Assembly (NCBI GenBank): GCA_963210315.1
Contig: OY723284.1
Location: forward strand, 248,001 to 312,000
Direction: 5' to 3'
Source of the DNA: Rhynchopus euleeides
Lineage: Eukaryota > Euglenozoa > Diplonemea > Diplonemida > Diplonemidae
Length of the DNA: 64,000 bases
A model generated the notes under the pieces. The model searched no databases, was not told where the DNA came from, and was given only the letters and a program-made list of their open reading frames with translations. Below are positions 29,207 through 40,111 of this stretch, piece after piece (the stretch's first letter is position 1; every line of letters begins with the position of its first letter). Position numbers and translations under genes: made by a program.

Positions 29207-31759
29207 TCATCCGAGTGACACGCGGGCCCGACCCACCGGCGAGATATAGGCACGTGGCGCACCGGGTGCGGCAGACATGGCACGCCTCCGGGGCACCGAA
29301 GGAGCTGACGGGTTGCTGTTCCGCGCCAGCGTGCTCCCGCGTTGCCTGACATTGGAGTACAACGGGCGGGGCGGGCCCTGCACACCACCACCAGGCACGT
29401 TTGGGTTCAGGAGGCGGGCTGGCGGTGTGGCGGCACGCCGGGAGGCACCGCCTGCAGTCTGGACAGACCTCCGCGTCGCCGCCGTTGAGTGCGACGACAC
29501 ACTGTCGGCGCTGCTGAACTGCGAAAAGTGCCCCTGCTGCCGCCCCCTCTCCGCACCCCCCGCCACGAGCGTTCTCCCCCGCCGCCCCGCCGGCTGGTGC
29601 CGCTCCGCCGCCAGCACCTGCAGGGTGTTGCTGTCGGGCACCAGGTTCATCTCCTGCTTCTCCTTCGCCATCACATAGTCGTCCAGCATCTGCTTGAAAC
29701 GCGACTCCAGCGTATCCACCGCATCCGTCACATTCCGCATCGCAGACATCACCATATACTGCCGCACCTCGTCATCGGGGCTGACCGCCTTCCCCACCTC
29801 ACGGTCCACCTCATCCAGGGAGGTCCGCACTGTGTCAAACCCTTTGCATGATTCGATGAGCTTGGAGAGGAACTGCTTCCGTGTGGCGACGATGAATGTC
29901 TCCCGTTTGTTGGCGGCTGACATGGAGGCAGGTACATAGCCGCCCCCTGCCCCGCCCCCGCCGCCCTGCTGCTGCGCCGCCGCGTCGGAGCAGATCCGCA
30001 GACGCTTCTTCAGCTCCTCCACCTCCTCCTGCGAGCGCGTCAGCATGGCGAGGTTGCGGTCCTGCGTCTCCTTCAGGGTCTCCTCCCTCCGCCGCAGCAG
30101 CCCCTCCTCGCTCTCATGCGCCTTGCGTGCTGTGGAGAGGCTGGACTCCAGGTCCTTTATCACCCCGCGCTGCATGTCGTTCTCATGCAGCAGCCGAGCC
30201 TGCAGCTCCTTGCATGCCGCAACCTCCCCGACAACCGCATCCACGACGGAGGCGGGCAGCGCTGCGCCGGAGGAGCGCAGCAACCTCGCGATGTCCGACG
30301 CAGAGCTGGAACGCAGCGGCACGGCAACGCCACCACCCGTGTGCTGCTGCTGCTGCTGCTGCTGCTTGTCGTCCCCACCCGCCCCGCTCTCCGTCGCTGC
30401 GTCGGCAGAGGCGTGTGGGGGCTTGGCGTGTGGGTGGTGGTGGTGGTGGTGGTCCCCAGCCCCGCTCCCCATCCCCGCAGTGTGGAACAGCGCGTTTGCC
30501 GCCTCCCTGTCAGCCACCGGTATGGCGGTGCGCCACATCGACACCGCCCCGCTGGAGGTTGTCGACCAGACGGAGAGGTCCTGCAGCGCCGCCACGGCGA
30601 GCACGATCCGCACCACGGAGGAGTCCTCTGTCCGCTTCCGCTCCACCAGGGCGTGCGTCACGCTGTCCCACACCGCCAGGGTGCGGTCTTCCGAGGAGGT
30701 CCACACGGTGGTGCCGCAGTGCACCATCTCTATAATGGGCCCGCTGTGCGCGCTGAACGTCTTCGCGTGATATATCGTGGGCACCCGAGACGCCCCAGCT
30801 GGCACGCCATTCCCCGACGCGGCGTGATGGTGGGCTGCCGGTAGAGGAGGCTGCTGCTGCTGCTGCTGCTGCGCAGCCCTGCCGCCTCCTCCCGCACCCC
30901 CACGCGCCTGTTGGTCAACCTCGAACACCCAGACCGAGCCGTCGGCTCCCGCGCCCCAGATGTGGCGCCCCCCGTTGGTGACCCTTACTTTGTGCATCTC
31001 GGAGGTCCGGTCGACGCCTAGGCTCTGCGCGCGTGTGAGGAACTCATCCCCCGACAGGGTGGTGCGCTGGGCGGAGGGCGTGGCGGAGGCACCGCCCCCC
31101 CCGTTGGGCTGCCCCCCGCGGTGCGCCGTGTGGCTCAGCCGTGCCACCTCCCTCCGCGCATCGACAAGGTGGCTGCAGTTGAGGGCCCAGACCTGCAGGC
31201 CCGACTGGGTCGCGAAGACAAGCGCTGTCGCCCCCCCTGCATACAGCACATCCACATGGAGCGGGCGCATGGGGGTTCTTTGCTTGGCGAGGAGGTGCCC
31301 TGTCGCGCCATCCCAGAAAGCTGCAACGCCGGATGCGTCGATTGAGACAAAAAAGGACTTCCCCTCGTAGAATATCTTCTCCGAAGCGAGCACGCGGGAG
31401 GGATGAGGTGTGTTGGCCACAGGGCGGGACACGTCGAGGCGTGTGAAGGTGATGGGGTCGATGAGAAGTGTTGCGCCGTCGGAGTACCCCAATAGGATGG
31501 CGCCCTCCGTCGCACATATAGTAGAGGGCTGTGGGTTGTCAGCAGGCGAAGGGCTTGCCGAGCTGCCGTGTGGCAAGGTGCGGGGGACTGCGCTGCGGAC
31601 GACCCTCCCCGGGGCGTTGCAGTACCTCTCCGTCAGCGTCCCGTCCGAGTTGGCAAAATATACGCTCTCGCGGCGCGGGTCCACGGTGGCGGCAACCTCG
31701 TCACCTTCGTCCCCCTCACCGGTACCCAACAGGTACCCATCCACGCATCGCACAGTCAT
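29207..31759 (-). CDS. WD40-repeat and coiled-coil protein
   Basis: 850 aa, single exon; the ATG at 31759 is directly preceded by TTGGTAG and a long C/T tract (possible splice acceptor). The N-terminal 440 residues have WD40-type blades, for example GSVWVFEVDQQ, CGTTVWTSSEDRTLAVWDS and SGAVSMWRT, interrupted by low-complexity inserts: a Q8 run near 300, His runs near 445 and a Q7-8 run near 468. Residues about 503-590 form a coiled coil (LQARLLHENDMQRGVIKDL). A second helical domain at about 620-710 and a disordered Ser/Arg/Pro tail follow. A scaffold role, perhaps cytoskeletal or flagellar, is inferred from architecture only. Confidence 0.85.
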   Translation of the reverse strand: MTVRCVDGYLLGTGEGDEGDEVAATVDPRRESVYFANSDGTLTERYCNAPGRVVRSAVPRTLPHGSSASPSPADNPQPSTICATEGAILLGYSDGATLLIDPITFTRLDVSRPVANTPHPSRVLASEKIFYEGKSFFVSIDASGVAAFWDGATGHLLAKQRTPMRPLHVDVLYAGGATALVFATQSGLQVWALNCSHLVDARREVARLSHTAHRGGQPNGGGGASATPSAQRTTLSGDEFLTRAQSLGVDRTSEMHKVRVTNGGRHIWGAGADGSVWVFEVDQQARGGAGGGGRAAQQQQQQQPPLPAAHHHAASGNGVPAGASRVPTIYHAKTFSAHSGPIIEMVHCGTTVWTSSEDRTLAVWDSVTHALVERKRTEDSSVVRIVLAVAALQDLSVWSTTSSGAVSMWRTAIPVADREAANALFHTAGMGSGAGDHHHHHHPHAKPPHASADAATESGAGGDDKQQQQQQQHTGGGVAVPLRSSSASDIARLLRSSGAALPASVVDAVVGEVAACKELQARLLHENDMQRGVIKDLESSLSTARKAHESEEGLLRRREETLKETQDRNLAMLTRSQEEVEELKKRLRICSDAAAQQQGGGGGAGGGYVPASMSAANKRETFIVATRKQFLSKLIESCKGFDTVRTSLDEVDREVGKAVSPDDEVRQYMVMSAMRNVTDAVDTLESRFKQMLDDYVMAKEKQEMNLVPDSNTLQVLAAERHQPAGRRGRTLVAGGAERGRQQGHFSQFSSADSVSSHSTAATRRSVQTAGGASRRAATPPARLLNPNVPGGGVQGPPRPLYSNVRQRGSTLARNSNPSAPSVPRRRAMSAAPGAPRAYISPVGRARVSLG

Positions 31760-33281
31760 CTACCAACAGAAGAGGGGGGGCTGGGAGGGGGGGGGGGTGG
31801 GTGTCTCCGGTGGGGTGGGGCGGAAGTTGGATCCGCCCGGTGTGCCCTGCCCACCCCGGCCCCCCTGCCCTGGATGGGGGTGGGGGGTGGGGGTGGGGCC
31901 CTGTGTGTGGGTGGTGTGGTGGGAAGATGCACGCAAACACTGTGGCGGCAATCACGGCGTGGGGGCACGGGGGTGGGGGCCAGCTGCGGATGGCGGCAGC
32001 CGTTTCTGGGATTATGATTGTTGCATCCATTCCTCGAAGGCGCACCGAAACCCCCCCTTTCCACCCACGCACAAGAAAGATTGTGGTTGGGCAAGAGAGT
32101 CTGGGATGCACGCCGGTTCTGCATCCAGGACGCATCAGCGGGGAAACGCGAAAAACAGTAGAAAAGTGGAAAAAAATCAACATGGAGCAGGGGCGGCATT
32201 ATCAGCCCAAAGGGAAATAAAGTCTAATCAGCCCAAAGGGAAATAAAGGGCACTGGCGGGGGGGTAGCCGCTGCGCGTTGCTCGTTAGGTTGCTCTGGAG
32301 CAGCGGTGGGGATTTGCAATTTGCTGGTGTGCAGAGGCAGAAGTTCACCAGGCCCTGCGGGTTATGCGAACAGTATAGCAAAAAGGGCAAAATCGAAGCA
32401 ATGGAAAGCAATGAAACGAAAGGAAAGGCAAGAAGGCAAGAAATCAAGGCGAGCAAGCTGAGCATGCATGAATAGTGCAGGGGAGAAGTCGTACTCTTCG
32501 CAACAGGGAAGCAGGCCCGCACTGTGTGCACAGGGAGAAAGCTCCTTGACGCAGCTCCACACCGGTGGCCCCCGGACCCTCTGTTGCTGAGCACGCACAC
32601 AGCCGCCACCAATGTGGTGGTGGCTGTGCCGTGTAGCGGGATAGAGGCAGTGCGCCCTGCTGTCCCTGCCACGGCCCCATCAGGCCGCTTTGCGGCGTCG
32701 CAACCTTGTTCGCCTCTGTGCCGCTTTGCAACCTGGCCAAACAAAAGAACCACAGACTTCCAAGGCAAGCAAAACAAGAAAAGGCGTGCAAGTGTGGGAA
32801 AGGTGGCCTTGTCCCGTCTCACGCTCCACAGCTCCTGGCGCAGCATGCTTTGCTTTGCCGTCGCCACTGTGGGAGGGAGAGGGTATTTCTCGGAACACCG
32901 AATTTGCAGGGAAGCGGGGAGGGGAGGGGGAAGAAAAAGAAAGGTAAGGAAAGGGGAAACGCGGGAAAAAGCTGTAGTCGAGCGGTATGACGATAATACA
33001 GGCGCTATGACAGACAGCACAAGCAGCACAAGCAACAAGGGGCTTGAACTGGTGTGTGGCATGTAGGTGCAATGCAGTGCAGTGCAGTGTTGTTCGCTCA
33101 TGCGCGAACACACACAAGACTACACCACTGGCAAGGGCGATGGCTGGAAAGGGCGTGGAGGGCGACACGGATCCCTAAGGGAGTGACACCAAAAGGACAT
33201 GCGGAAGGCAGTAACAGACCCCATCACCAGACTAAATCACCTCATGCACGACAGCAAGGCACTTCAACCTCAATGATTCGG
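31760..33281. other. intergenic; one doubtful long open frame
   Basis: A 303-codon minus-strand frame (32202-33113) has no ATG at its 5' end, an erratic hydrophobic/low-complexity composition and no motif; it is not called. A 19-bp sequence (CAGCCCAAAGGGAAATAAA) is tandemly duplicated at about 32200-32250. Confidence 0.45.
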
Positions 33282-36200
33282 CTACGGCTCCTGGGTCAGC
33301 GTCAGCACAACACCGCCGTCGATGGCGAGGGCCTCGGACGGGACACCCCTGTCGTTCACGACAAAGATGTAGTACGCCCCCGGGGGCAGGTGTGTCCTGT
33401 CCTTCGGGATGGTGATGGTGAGGCGCCCGCGACCCTGCGTGTAGGCCAAGGTGGTGAAGGTCTGTGCCGTGTTGTGGGAGTGCGTCACGGCCGGGAGGGT
33501 AATGCAGGAGACGCTGGAGATGACGTGGGATGGGTCCTGCAGCGCCACCTCGATGTCGGCACCGTACCCGGGCTGCGGGCCGGTGTACGTCACAACGGGG
33601 CGGTCTGCAAACCCGCCGTCGCTGCCGTAGAGGTACCACGGCGTGTAGATCTCCACGTCTGTGTAGGGCACCGGCTCGGCAGGGACCTCCCCCCCGTACA
33701 CACCGCCGAAGGAGCCCTGGGTGTTGCCGAAGGGCGGGTTCCCGCTCCCCCCGACCAGGATGCGCGCGTCGGGAAGCAGGACGGCAGCGGAGTGGTACAG
33801 GCGCGGCTTGTTCAGCTTTGCCACGGTGCGCCACGCCCCACCCTCGTTGCTGCGGGCGGGTGGTGTCCACACCTCGATGTCGGGGACCCAGTCGCCTGTG
33901 GCGTAGCTGGTGTGCCGGCGTGTGCCCCCCAGGGCCACAACCTCACCGTTAGGCACCACCACCGCAGTGACCCAGTTGCGCCCGAAGGACATGGATGCGG
34001 CGGCGCGCGCGCTGACGGTCCCCGAGGCGCTGCCGTACTCCACAATCGCCGCCCTGCGCGACGCGACGGCGTAGTCGCTGTTCGTCTCCTGCCCGCCCCC
34101 CATGACCAGGATCTTCCCGGGGGTGTACATCACCGACCCGCACGACGCACCTGCGAACCACCCGAGGGTCTGACGCATCACCGTGACGTGCCCGGCGCCC
34201 GCGACGTCCAGGACCCACAGGCGCTCCCCGGATACCCCGAACACCTTGGTGTCGTCCGACGCGCGCAGCGGGGGCGCAGCGTAGCCGCGCGGGTACCACC
34301 AGGCCCGTCGGTTGAGCCCGAAGGCGTCGTGGTTCCCCGCCCCGTCGAGCGTCGCCCAGGTGCGCGTGCGCGGGTTGTAGATCTCGGGGATCTCGGACGT
34401 GTCCTCGTCCGACATCACAAAGTCCCCGGGGGGTGTGCCGGTGATGCCCCCCAGCGCCACGATGCGCCCGTCGTGCAGCAGCACCAGGGTGGCGTACCAG
34501 CGCGGGTACCGCAGAGGCACCGACCCCACCACCGTGTCTGTCGTGTGGTCGAAGAAGGAGACCGCCCTGTCCGAGTCCAGGATCTTCGTGTTCCCCCCGA
34601 CAACCGCGATGTTGTCCTCGTAGCTGTTGTAGATCACGGCGCTGCAGAAGGTGTTGAACACAAACAGGTCGTGGTAGTACTGGAAGGTGTTGGTCGGGGG
34701 GTGCCACAGCGTCACGTCCCCGCCCACCTGGTTTGTCGACCCAAACGACGACCCGAAGGCGAAGACACGCCCGTCGGGGACCACCGCCATGTGCACGGGG
34801 ACCAGCCCGAACTGCTTCGTGCCCCACACCCGCCCCTCCGCAGCGAACTGCTGCGCCTGCTCCGCTGCAGTGATGGCAGACGCCCCGAGGCTCTCCGCGG
34901 GGATCACCTCGCGCGCCCCGCCCGGCTGCACCCACTCCACGCTGAGGGCCGCCCCGTAGTTGCGCTGTGCGTAGTGCACCTCGATGGCATGCCACCCGGC
35001 GGTGAGCGTGACGGCTGCGGTCTTCTCCACCTCCCCGTGCACGCCGTTGTTGTTGATGGCCTGACGCCCGTCGATGAACAGGTGCGACCCGTCGTCCGAG
35101 GAGAGGAAGAACGTGTACCTCCCTGCCCTGCTGGCCCGCACGCTCCCCCGGATCCGCAGCGCAAAGTCCGTATCCCCGAGGGGGGTCCCGTCCGCCTGCT
35201 CCAGGGACAGCAGCTCCGCCTCCGTGTAGGCGATCCCGCCGTCCAGGTCCCGCCCGCCCACGGGGGTGAGGATGTCGAACTCCGGGACGTCGAAGAAGGA
35301 CACCCCTGCGGGTGCCTTGAAGTACTCCACATGCGGCTTGCCAGCGGGGCCTGCGGGCGGTGCCGGTGTCGGCGGCACCGGGGTCGGGCTCGGTGTCGGG
35401 GGTTCTGTGTCAGGGGTGCGTGTCGGGGGTCTCGTGGCAGGCGTCCGGGTCGGGGGCCGTGTGGCAGGGGCCCGCGTCGGGGGTCCCGGCCTCGGTGTGG
35501 GCGGTGCCGGCGTCTCGCCACCGTTCCCACCCACAGGCAGCACCCACACGTCCCCAGCGGGGAGCTGCTCCCGCCGCCCCCCAGGGGCAGCCCACTCCAG
35601 CGACAGGGTGGCCCCCAGGTCGCGCTGGAAGTACTGCACCTCCAGCGCATGCCACCCCACACGCAGCCTCGCAGACCCAGACTTCTCGCGCGGGAAGTGC
35701 GCCCCCCCGTTGTCCACCACGCGCACCCCGTCCACAAGCAGCTCCGACCCGTCGTCAGACCGCAGGTAGAAGACATGCTCCCCCGCCACCCTGACCCTGA
35801 CGTACCCCGTGAAGCGCACCCCGAAGTGTGCGGACAGGCGCTGCCCCGGGGCAAGCCCTGCAAAGTCAGGGAGGGACGCAAATCCGATGCGCGGCGTAAG
35901 CGAGACGGCTGCAGGGTGCGGGCGGGAGAAGTCTGGGTAGTCCATCAGCCCGTGCCCTGGGATTGCGACGTGCGCAAGCAGCCCCTCGGTGGGCGGGGGT
36001 GCCACGACGAAGCTCTCTGCGGGGATCACCTCGCGTGCCCCGCCGTTGGGCCTCGCCCACTCCAGCACCAGGCTGGCCCCCAGGTCGCGCTGGAAGTACT
36101 GCACCTCGAAGCTGTACACCCCGACACCCAGCGACACGGTGTTGCGCACCTCCCTTTCATAGTGTGCGCCCCCGTTGTCCAGCACCTGCAGCCCCTCCAG

Positions 36201-36506
36201 CAGCAGCTGCGACCCGTCGTCCGAGGTCAGGTAGAAGGTGTACACCCCGGGGTCGCGCACCCGCAGCCCCCCCGTGAGCCGCACCGCAAAGTCCTCCCGC
36301 AGAGGCTCCAGCGCAAAGAGGTCTGCCTCGGTGAAGGCCACCTGCCTGGCTGTCGAACGCAGCTTCGGGGTCAGCGACGCGAAGTCGGGGAAGTCGAACA
36401 GCCGCACACGGGGCGGTGCCTTGTATACCTCGCACAGCACATCTGCCTGCACGGTGTGTGCCACACACACAGCCAGGCAGGCTGCGAGCATCCCGCGGAT
36501 AAGCAT
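33282..36506 (-). CDS. secreted copper-radical oxidase (galactose/glyoxal oxidase type) with three PA14 domains
   Basis: 1074 aa, one exon, ATG at 36506. A signal peptide spans about 1-21 (MLIRGMLAACLAVCVA). Three PA14 carbohydrate-binding-type domains follow at about 25-175, 205-315 and 388-535, each with a YFxRDLGA or YAQRNYGA block; a Thr/Pro linker (330-385) separates the second and third. The kelch-fold oxidase covers about 555-960 and a DUF1929-type C-terminal domain the rest. Copper-radical residues appear in place: Cys near 620 (FCSAVIYN) and Tyr near 671 (RWYATL) for the Cys-Tyr cofactor, Tyr-His near 904-905 (RLYHSA) and His near 1009 (THSHNT). Such enzymes oxidise primary alcohols or aldehydes, making H2O2, outside the cell. 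The substrate cannot be told; PA14 suggests binding to glycan surfaces. Confidence 0.9.
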   Translation of the reverse strand: MLIRGMLAACLAVCVAHTVQADVLCEVYKAPPRVRLFDFPDFASLTPKLRSTARQVAFTEADLFALEPLREDFAVRLTGGLRVRDPGVYTFYLTSDDGSQLLLEGLQVLDNGGAHYEREVRNTVSLGVGVYSFEVQYFQRDLGASLVLEWARPNGGAREVIPAESFVVAPPPTEGLLAHVAIPGHGLMDYPDFSRPHPAAVSLTPRIGFASLPDFAGLAPGQRLSAHFGVRFTGYVRVRVAGEHVFYLRSDDGSELLVDGVRVVDNGGAHFPREKSGSARLRVGWHALEVQYFQRDLGATLSLEWAAPGGRREQLPAGDVWVLPVGGNGGETPAPPTPRPGPPTRAPATRPPTRTPATRPPTRTPDTEPPTPSPTPVPPTPAPPAGPAGKPHVEYFKAPAGVSFFDVPEFDILTPVGGRDLDGGIAYTEAELLSLEQADGTPLGDTDFALRIRGSVRASRAGRYTFFLSSDDGSHLFIDGRQAINNNGVHGEVEKTAAVTLTAGWHAIEVHYAQRNYGAALSVEWVQPGGAREVIPAESLGASAITAAEQAQQFAAEGRVWGTKQFGLVPVHMAVVPDGRVFAFGSSFGSTNQVGGDVTLWHPPTNTFQYYHDLFVFNTFCSAVIYNSYEDNIAVVGGNTKILDSDRAVSFFDHTTDTVVGSVPLRYPRWYATLVLLHDGRIVALGGITGTPPGDFVMSDEDTSEIPEIYNPRTRTWATLDGAGNHDAFGLNRRAWWYPRGYAAPPLRASDDTKVFGVSGERLWVLDVAGAGHVTVMRQTLGWFAGASCGSVMYTPGKILVMGGGQETNSDYAVASRRAAIVEYGSASGTVSARAAASMSFGRNWVTAVVVPNGEVVALGGTRRHTSYATGDWVPDIEVWTPPARSNEGGAWRTVAKLNKPRLYHSAAVLLPDARILVGGSGNPPFGNTQGSFGGVYGGEVPAEPVPYTDVEIYTPWYLYGSDGGFADRPVVTYTGPQPGYGADIEVALQDPSHVISSVSCITLPAVTHSHNTAQTFTTLAYTQGRGRLTITIPKDRTHLPPGAYYIFVVNDRGVPSEALAIDGGVVLTLTQEP

Positions 36507-36918
36507 CCCTCAACAGAGCAGCAGGTGCAGATACCCTCTTGTGCTTTGTGTGTTGTTGCGGGCGAACAGAGAACCTAGTTGGCGAGGGTGTGGTGGGGCG
36601 CCGGCGCCTTGGTGCAGTGTGGGTGCAAAGATGAGGGCGGAGGGGGGGGGGTGAACAAGCCACCCCGGGCCAAAACACACATGACTAGCCGAACAAGAAC
36701 CCCCCCCCCCCTCATGCTCAAAAAATACAGTCGGGGCGGAGGGCGGGCAGGGGAGGGGGGGGCAGGGAAACCAGGCAGCGATACTTTCTGTCGTTGGAAC
36801 AGGTCGGCGAAGCTGGTGCTGAGCGGGCAGCCCGGTTGGACTCCACCCGGGCCCGGGAGAGGGGAGGTGCGGGTGTGGGCCGTCGCCCCTGCAACATGCA
36901 ACAGCCCTCGAGACGGGG

Positions 36919-37146
36919 TCACGTAAGGGCCGTCGTTGCTCGTGCTGTCGTCCGAAGCGCGGACGCCAAGAGGCCTGACTTTGGCTTGCCGGAGAGCATG
37001 TCGGTGGGGGTGGGAGTCCCCACCCACCTTCCGTCTGCAATGTTCATCAGCGTGGAGATGGCACGCCGTGCATACCACTGCCACTGCTGCACCGCCCCAA
37101 CCGCGGTCAGATATTGTTGTATTTTTTCAAGAGAAGTCCCGCCCAT
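36919..37146 (-). CDS. possible small protein, 75 aa
   Basis: ATG at 37146; the peptide begins MGGTSLEKIQQYLTAV and continues QWQWYARRAISTLMN, helical and mixed in composition, ending TTARATTALT and a stop. It runs in the same direction as the other genes. No family is recognised; it could be an exon of a longer gene or chance. Confidence 0.35.
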   Translation of the reverse strand: MGGTSLEKIQQYLTAVGAVQQWQWYARRAISTLMNIADGRWVGTPTPTDMLSGKPKSGLLASALRTTARATTALT

Positions 37147-38432
37147 TTCTTTTTCCCCAGAGAGGTTCGCGACGCGAAGGGTGTCTCCGGAAAAATAAAA
37201 AAAATGACACGGGGTTTTCAATCGTCATGTCACTCTCTCGCGGGGGTCACGCTATACGCAATGTAGACATCGTTTTGCACACAGCACACAACAACACCAC
37301 CACACACTCAACCCCACGCAACGCCAGAGCTCACCCCTCCCCCCCGGTTCCCACTTGTTTCGGGCCCCGATGCGCAGCGGCGCACCCGGAGCCGTTCTTC
37401 ATTTTGTCGACACGCCCCACACACACCCCCCCCCCATGCCATGTGCATTAAGAACAGCAACCCCCCCCCCCCACACCCCCACCCTCGAGAGGGCAAACCA
37501 CACACAGGGTGGTCGAACCCCACAGGAAAAAAACATCCAAAAGCACACTCGCGCCACGGTGAAACGGGGGGGGGGGGTCATGTGCAGGTATATGTGTGCA
37601 CGCCGTGCCTGCAGGAGGCTGGCAGGGTGAGGGGGTGGGGGGGGGGGGCGGGGCGGGGCGCCGAAGAGAAGGGGGGGGGGGGGGTGGGTGTGGGGAGCAG
37701 GTTGAACGTTTACGGCTACTATTTTTTCGAAAAATTCGAAGGGAGGGAGGAGGGGGTGGGTGGGTGGGTGGAAGGGTGGAAGGGGGTTGGTTGGGGTGGG
37801 GCGGGGTGTGAAGGAGAAGGTGCGGGTCGCAAGAAAGGCCGGGAGGGATGGGGGGGGGGGGGTGGACGGATGGGTCTGGGCTGGGTATTGTAGGTTGTAC
37901 AGATGGGATGGGAGGGGGAGGGGGGGGGGGGGGTTGCCACAGGCATTGCCGTGCCCTCCCCCCCCCCCCCCCTCTCCTGTGATGCGACAACTTCATTGTA
38001 TCTTGTCGTGATCCCCGATGCATTTGTTTTTTTGGCTTCGGGCCCCACGCGGCAATGTTTATTGCCATGAGGTGGGGGCGAACGCATCCCATGAGCTCTC
38101 TTAGGGGCAATCCGCCACACCAGCGCGAGGTATATCCTATCGCCCAATATACTGTACAACCAACCCGCACCCCCCCCCCATCCCCTTTATGTTTGGCACT
38201 GTATAAAGATGACCGCCCCGCAGGGTCTCCACACCCCACACACCCACACCGCCCCCCCCACCCCCCCACCCAGGTGGTTCACTTCCACCCGGCTCTCAGA
38301 CCCTTGCCCCGTCCCCCCTAACCTCCACCCCGACCTCTACTCCCACCCCCACCCCTCCACCCAGAGATAGCAACAAGGAGACGAGAAGGGGGGGGGGGGG
38401 GGGGTTCAAAAAAAGAGGCAATCGGCAGAGGC
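37147..38432. other. intergenic, no supported gene
   Basis: Dense G-runs and CCCCCACC tracts; every open frame is Gly/Arg or Pro/His low-complexity. The 3' flank of succinyl-CoA synthetase ends here with a poly-G run at about 38388-38404. Confidence 0.5.
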
Positions 38433-39996
38433 TTACGCCTGGATGGCCTTGCAGATCTTCTTCGAGGCGTCGTCCAGGTCGTCAGCAGAGATGACGTTCA
38501 TGCCAGACCTGTCGGGGGTGGTGTGGTGTGTGGGTGGGGTGGGATAGACTATGGCCATAGACTATCACAGTGGAGGGTGCAGAATAATTCACGATAGCCA
38601 TTCAGATGATTGATTGATTCATACCCCTGGATCAGCTCCTTGCCCTTCACGGAGTTCGTGCCGTCCAGACGCACGACCAGCGGCACCTGGAGGCCGACCT
38701 CCTTCACGGCGTCGATCACACCCTGGGCGATCATCGCGCAGTCGACAATCCCGCCGAAGATGTTGACGAGGATCCCCTTCACGTTGGGGTCGGAGGTGAT
38801 CAGGCGCAGGGAGAAGGCAACCTTCTCCTTCGTGGCGCCGCCACCGACGTCGAGGAAGTTGGCGGGGCGCCCGCCGTGCAGGGAGATGTTGTCCATGGTG
38901 GCCATGGCAAGGCCGGCACCGTTCACGAGGCACCCGATGTTGCCGTCCAGGCCGATGTAGTTGAGGTCCCACTCGGCAGCCTCGACCTCACGGGAGTCGG
39001 TCTCGGAGCTGTCACGCAGCTCGAAGATCTCCTTCTGGCGGTAGTCCGCGTTGTCGTCGAAGCTCAGCTTCGCGTCGACCAGCATCACGCGGCCGTCCTC
39101 CAGCTCCACCAGGGGGTTGATCTCCACCTGGGTCGCGTCGCACGCGCGCATCAGGTTGTACAGACGCACGATCTGCTCTGCGGCCTTCTTCGCCGCCTCG
39201 CCCTCGAAGCCCAGCTCCTGGGCGTACGCCACGGCGGTGTCAGTCGCCAGGCCATCGGCAACCTGCACAGGCAGCTTCTTGATGGCGTCGGGGTTCTTCG
39301 CCGCAACGTCCTCAATCGCCATGCCGCCCTCAGAGCTGATAGAAGTGGTGGTGTGGCGTGGTGGTGTGGGCAGCACTCCCCAGCACAACAGGCATACCTC
39401 CCGATGATGACGGGGCCGCCGTACGACCTGTCCAGCATCATTGCCAGGTAGTACTCCTTCTTGATCTTCACGGCCTCCGACACGTACAGCTTCTGCACCT
39501 GCACGCCCTCAGCAGAGGTCTGCTTGGTCACCAGCTTGTTGCCGAGCATCTTCCCCGCGATGTCCACAGCGGCATCGGTGTTCTTGGCAACGTGCACGCC
39601 ACCCTGTTGAGCAGTTACAGTACCAGTGTCGGGGTTGCCGCTGCTGCCACACTAACCCCGACAGAGCTCTGGGGCACACACAAAGCTATGCCGGAGACAC
39701 CACCCCCACCACCCCCCCCCCCCCACACCCCCTCTGCTCTGAAGACATACCTCGAAGCCCGTGTCGAAGGTGCCCCGACCACGCCCACCCGCAAGGATCT
39801 GCGACTTCACGACCTTCAGCTCACCGGGGAGGCTGTCGCAGGCCGCACGCACGTCCTCCAGCTTGTCGACCATCACACCTGCCTCCACGCAGCACCCGTG
39901 GTCCTTCAGGATCTGCTTCGCCTGGTACTCGTGGATGCTCAGGGCACGCGCCTGCACGGCCGTCTTGGCCGCGGCAGCAGTGAAACGGCGCATCAT
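38433..39996 (-). CDS. succinyl-CoA synthetase (succinate-CoA ligase) beta subunit, mitochondrial
   Basis: Four exons: 39751-39996, 39398-39603, 38625-39335, 38433-38508. Introns of 147, 62 and 116 nt have GTATGT, GTATGC and GTATGA donors and CAG acceptors; phases fit and give 412 aa. The N-terminus ([19 protein letters not shown]) is a likely mitochondrial presequence, followed by the ATP-grasp domain ([44 protein letters not shown]) and the C-terminal ligase domain ([48 protein letters not shown]). The enzyme makes succinate and ATP or GTP from succinyl-CoA in the citric acid cycle, with the alpha subunit. Nucleotide preference cannot be judged. An ACAG lies about 21 nt before the ATG. Confidence 0.96.
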
Positions 39997-40111
39997 GGTT
40001 GCGGGAGGAGGGAGCGTCTGTGGGTGGGATGTGTGTCGGTATGTGTGAACCCAAACAAGGCACGACGAGCAGGGAGATGGGGTCGCAGATGCGAGGGAGT
40101 GGGTGGCAGTG

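Noticed and set aside
32202..33113. 303-codon minus-strand frame
   Set aside because: It has no ATG at its beginning, erratic composition and no motif; the length alone is weak evidence in this DNA.
33054..36578. 1174-codon plus-strand open frame
   Set aside because: It is the antisense of the PA14/oxidase gene, whose protein has clear domains; the plus-strand peptide is Val/Arg/Gly/His-rich and has none. A long antisense frame is expected in such GC-rich codons.
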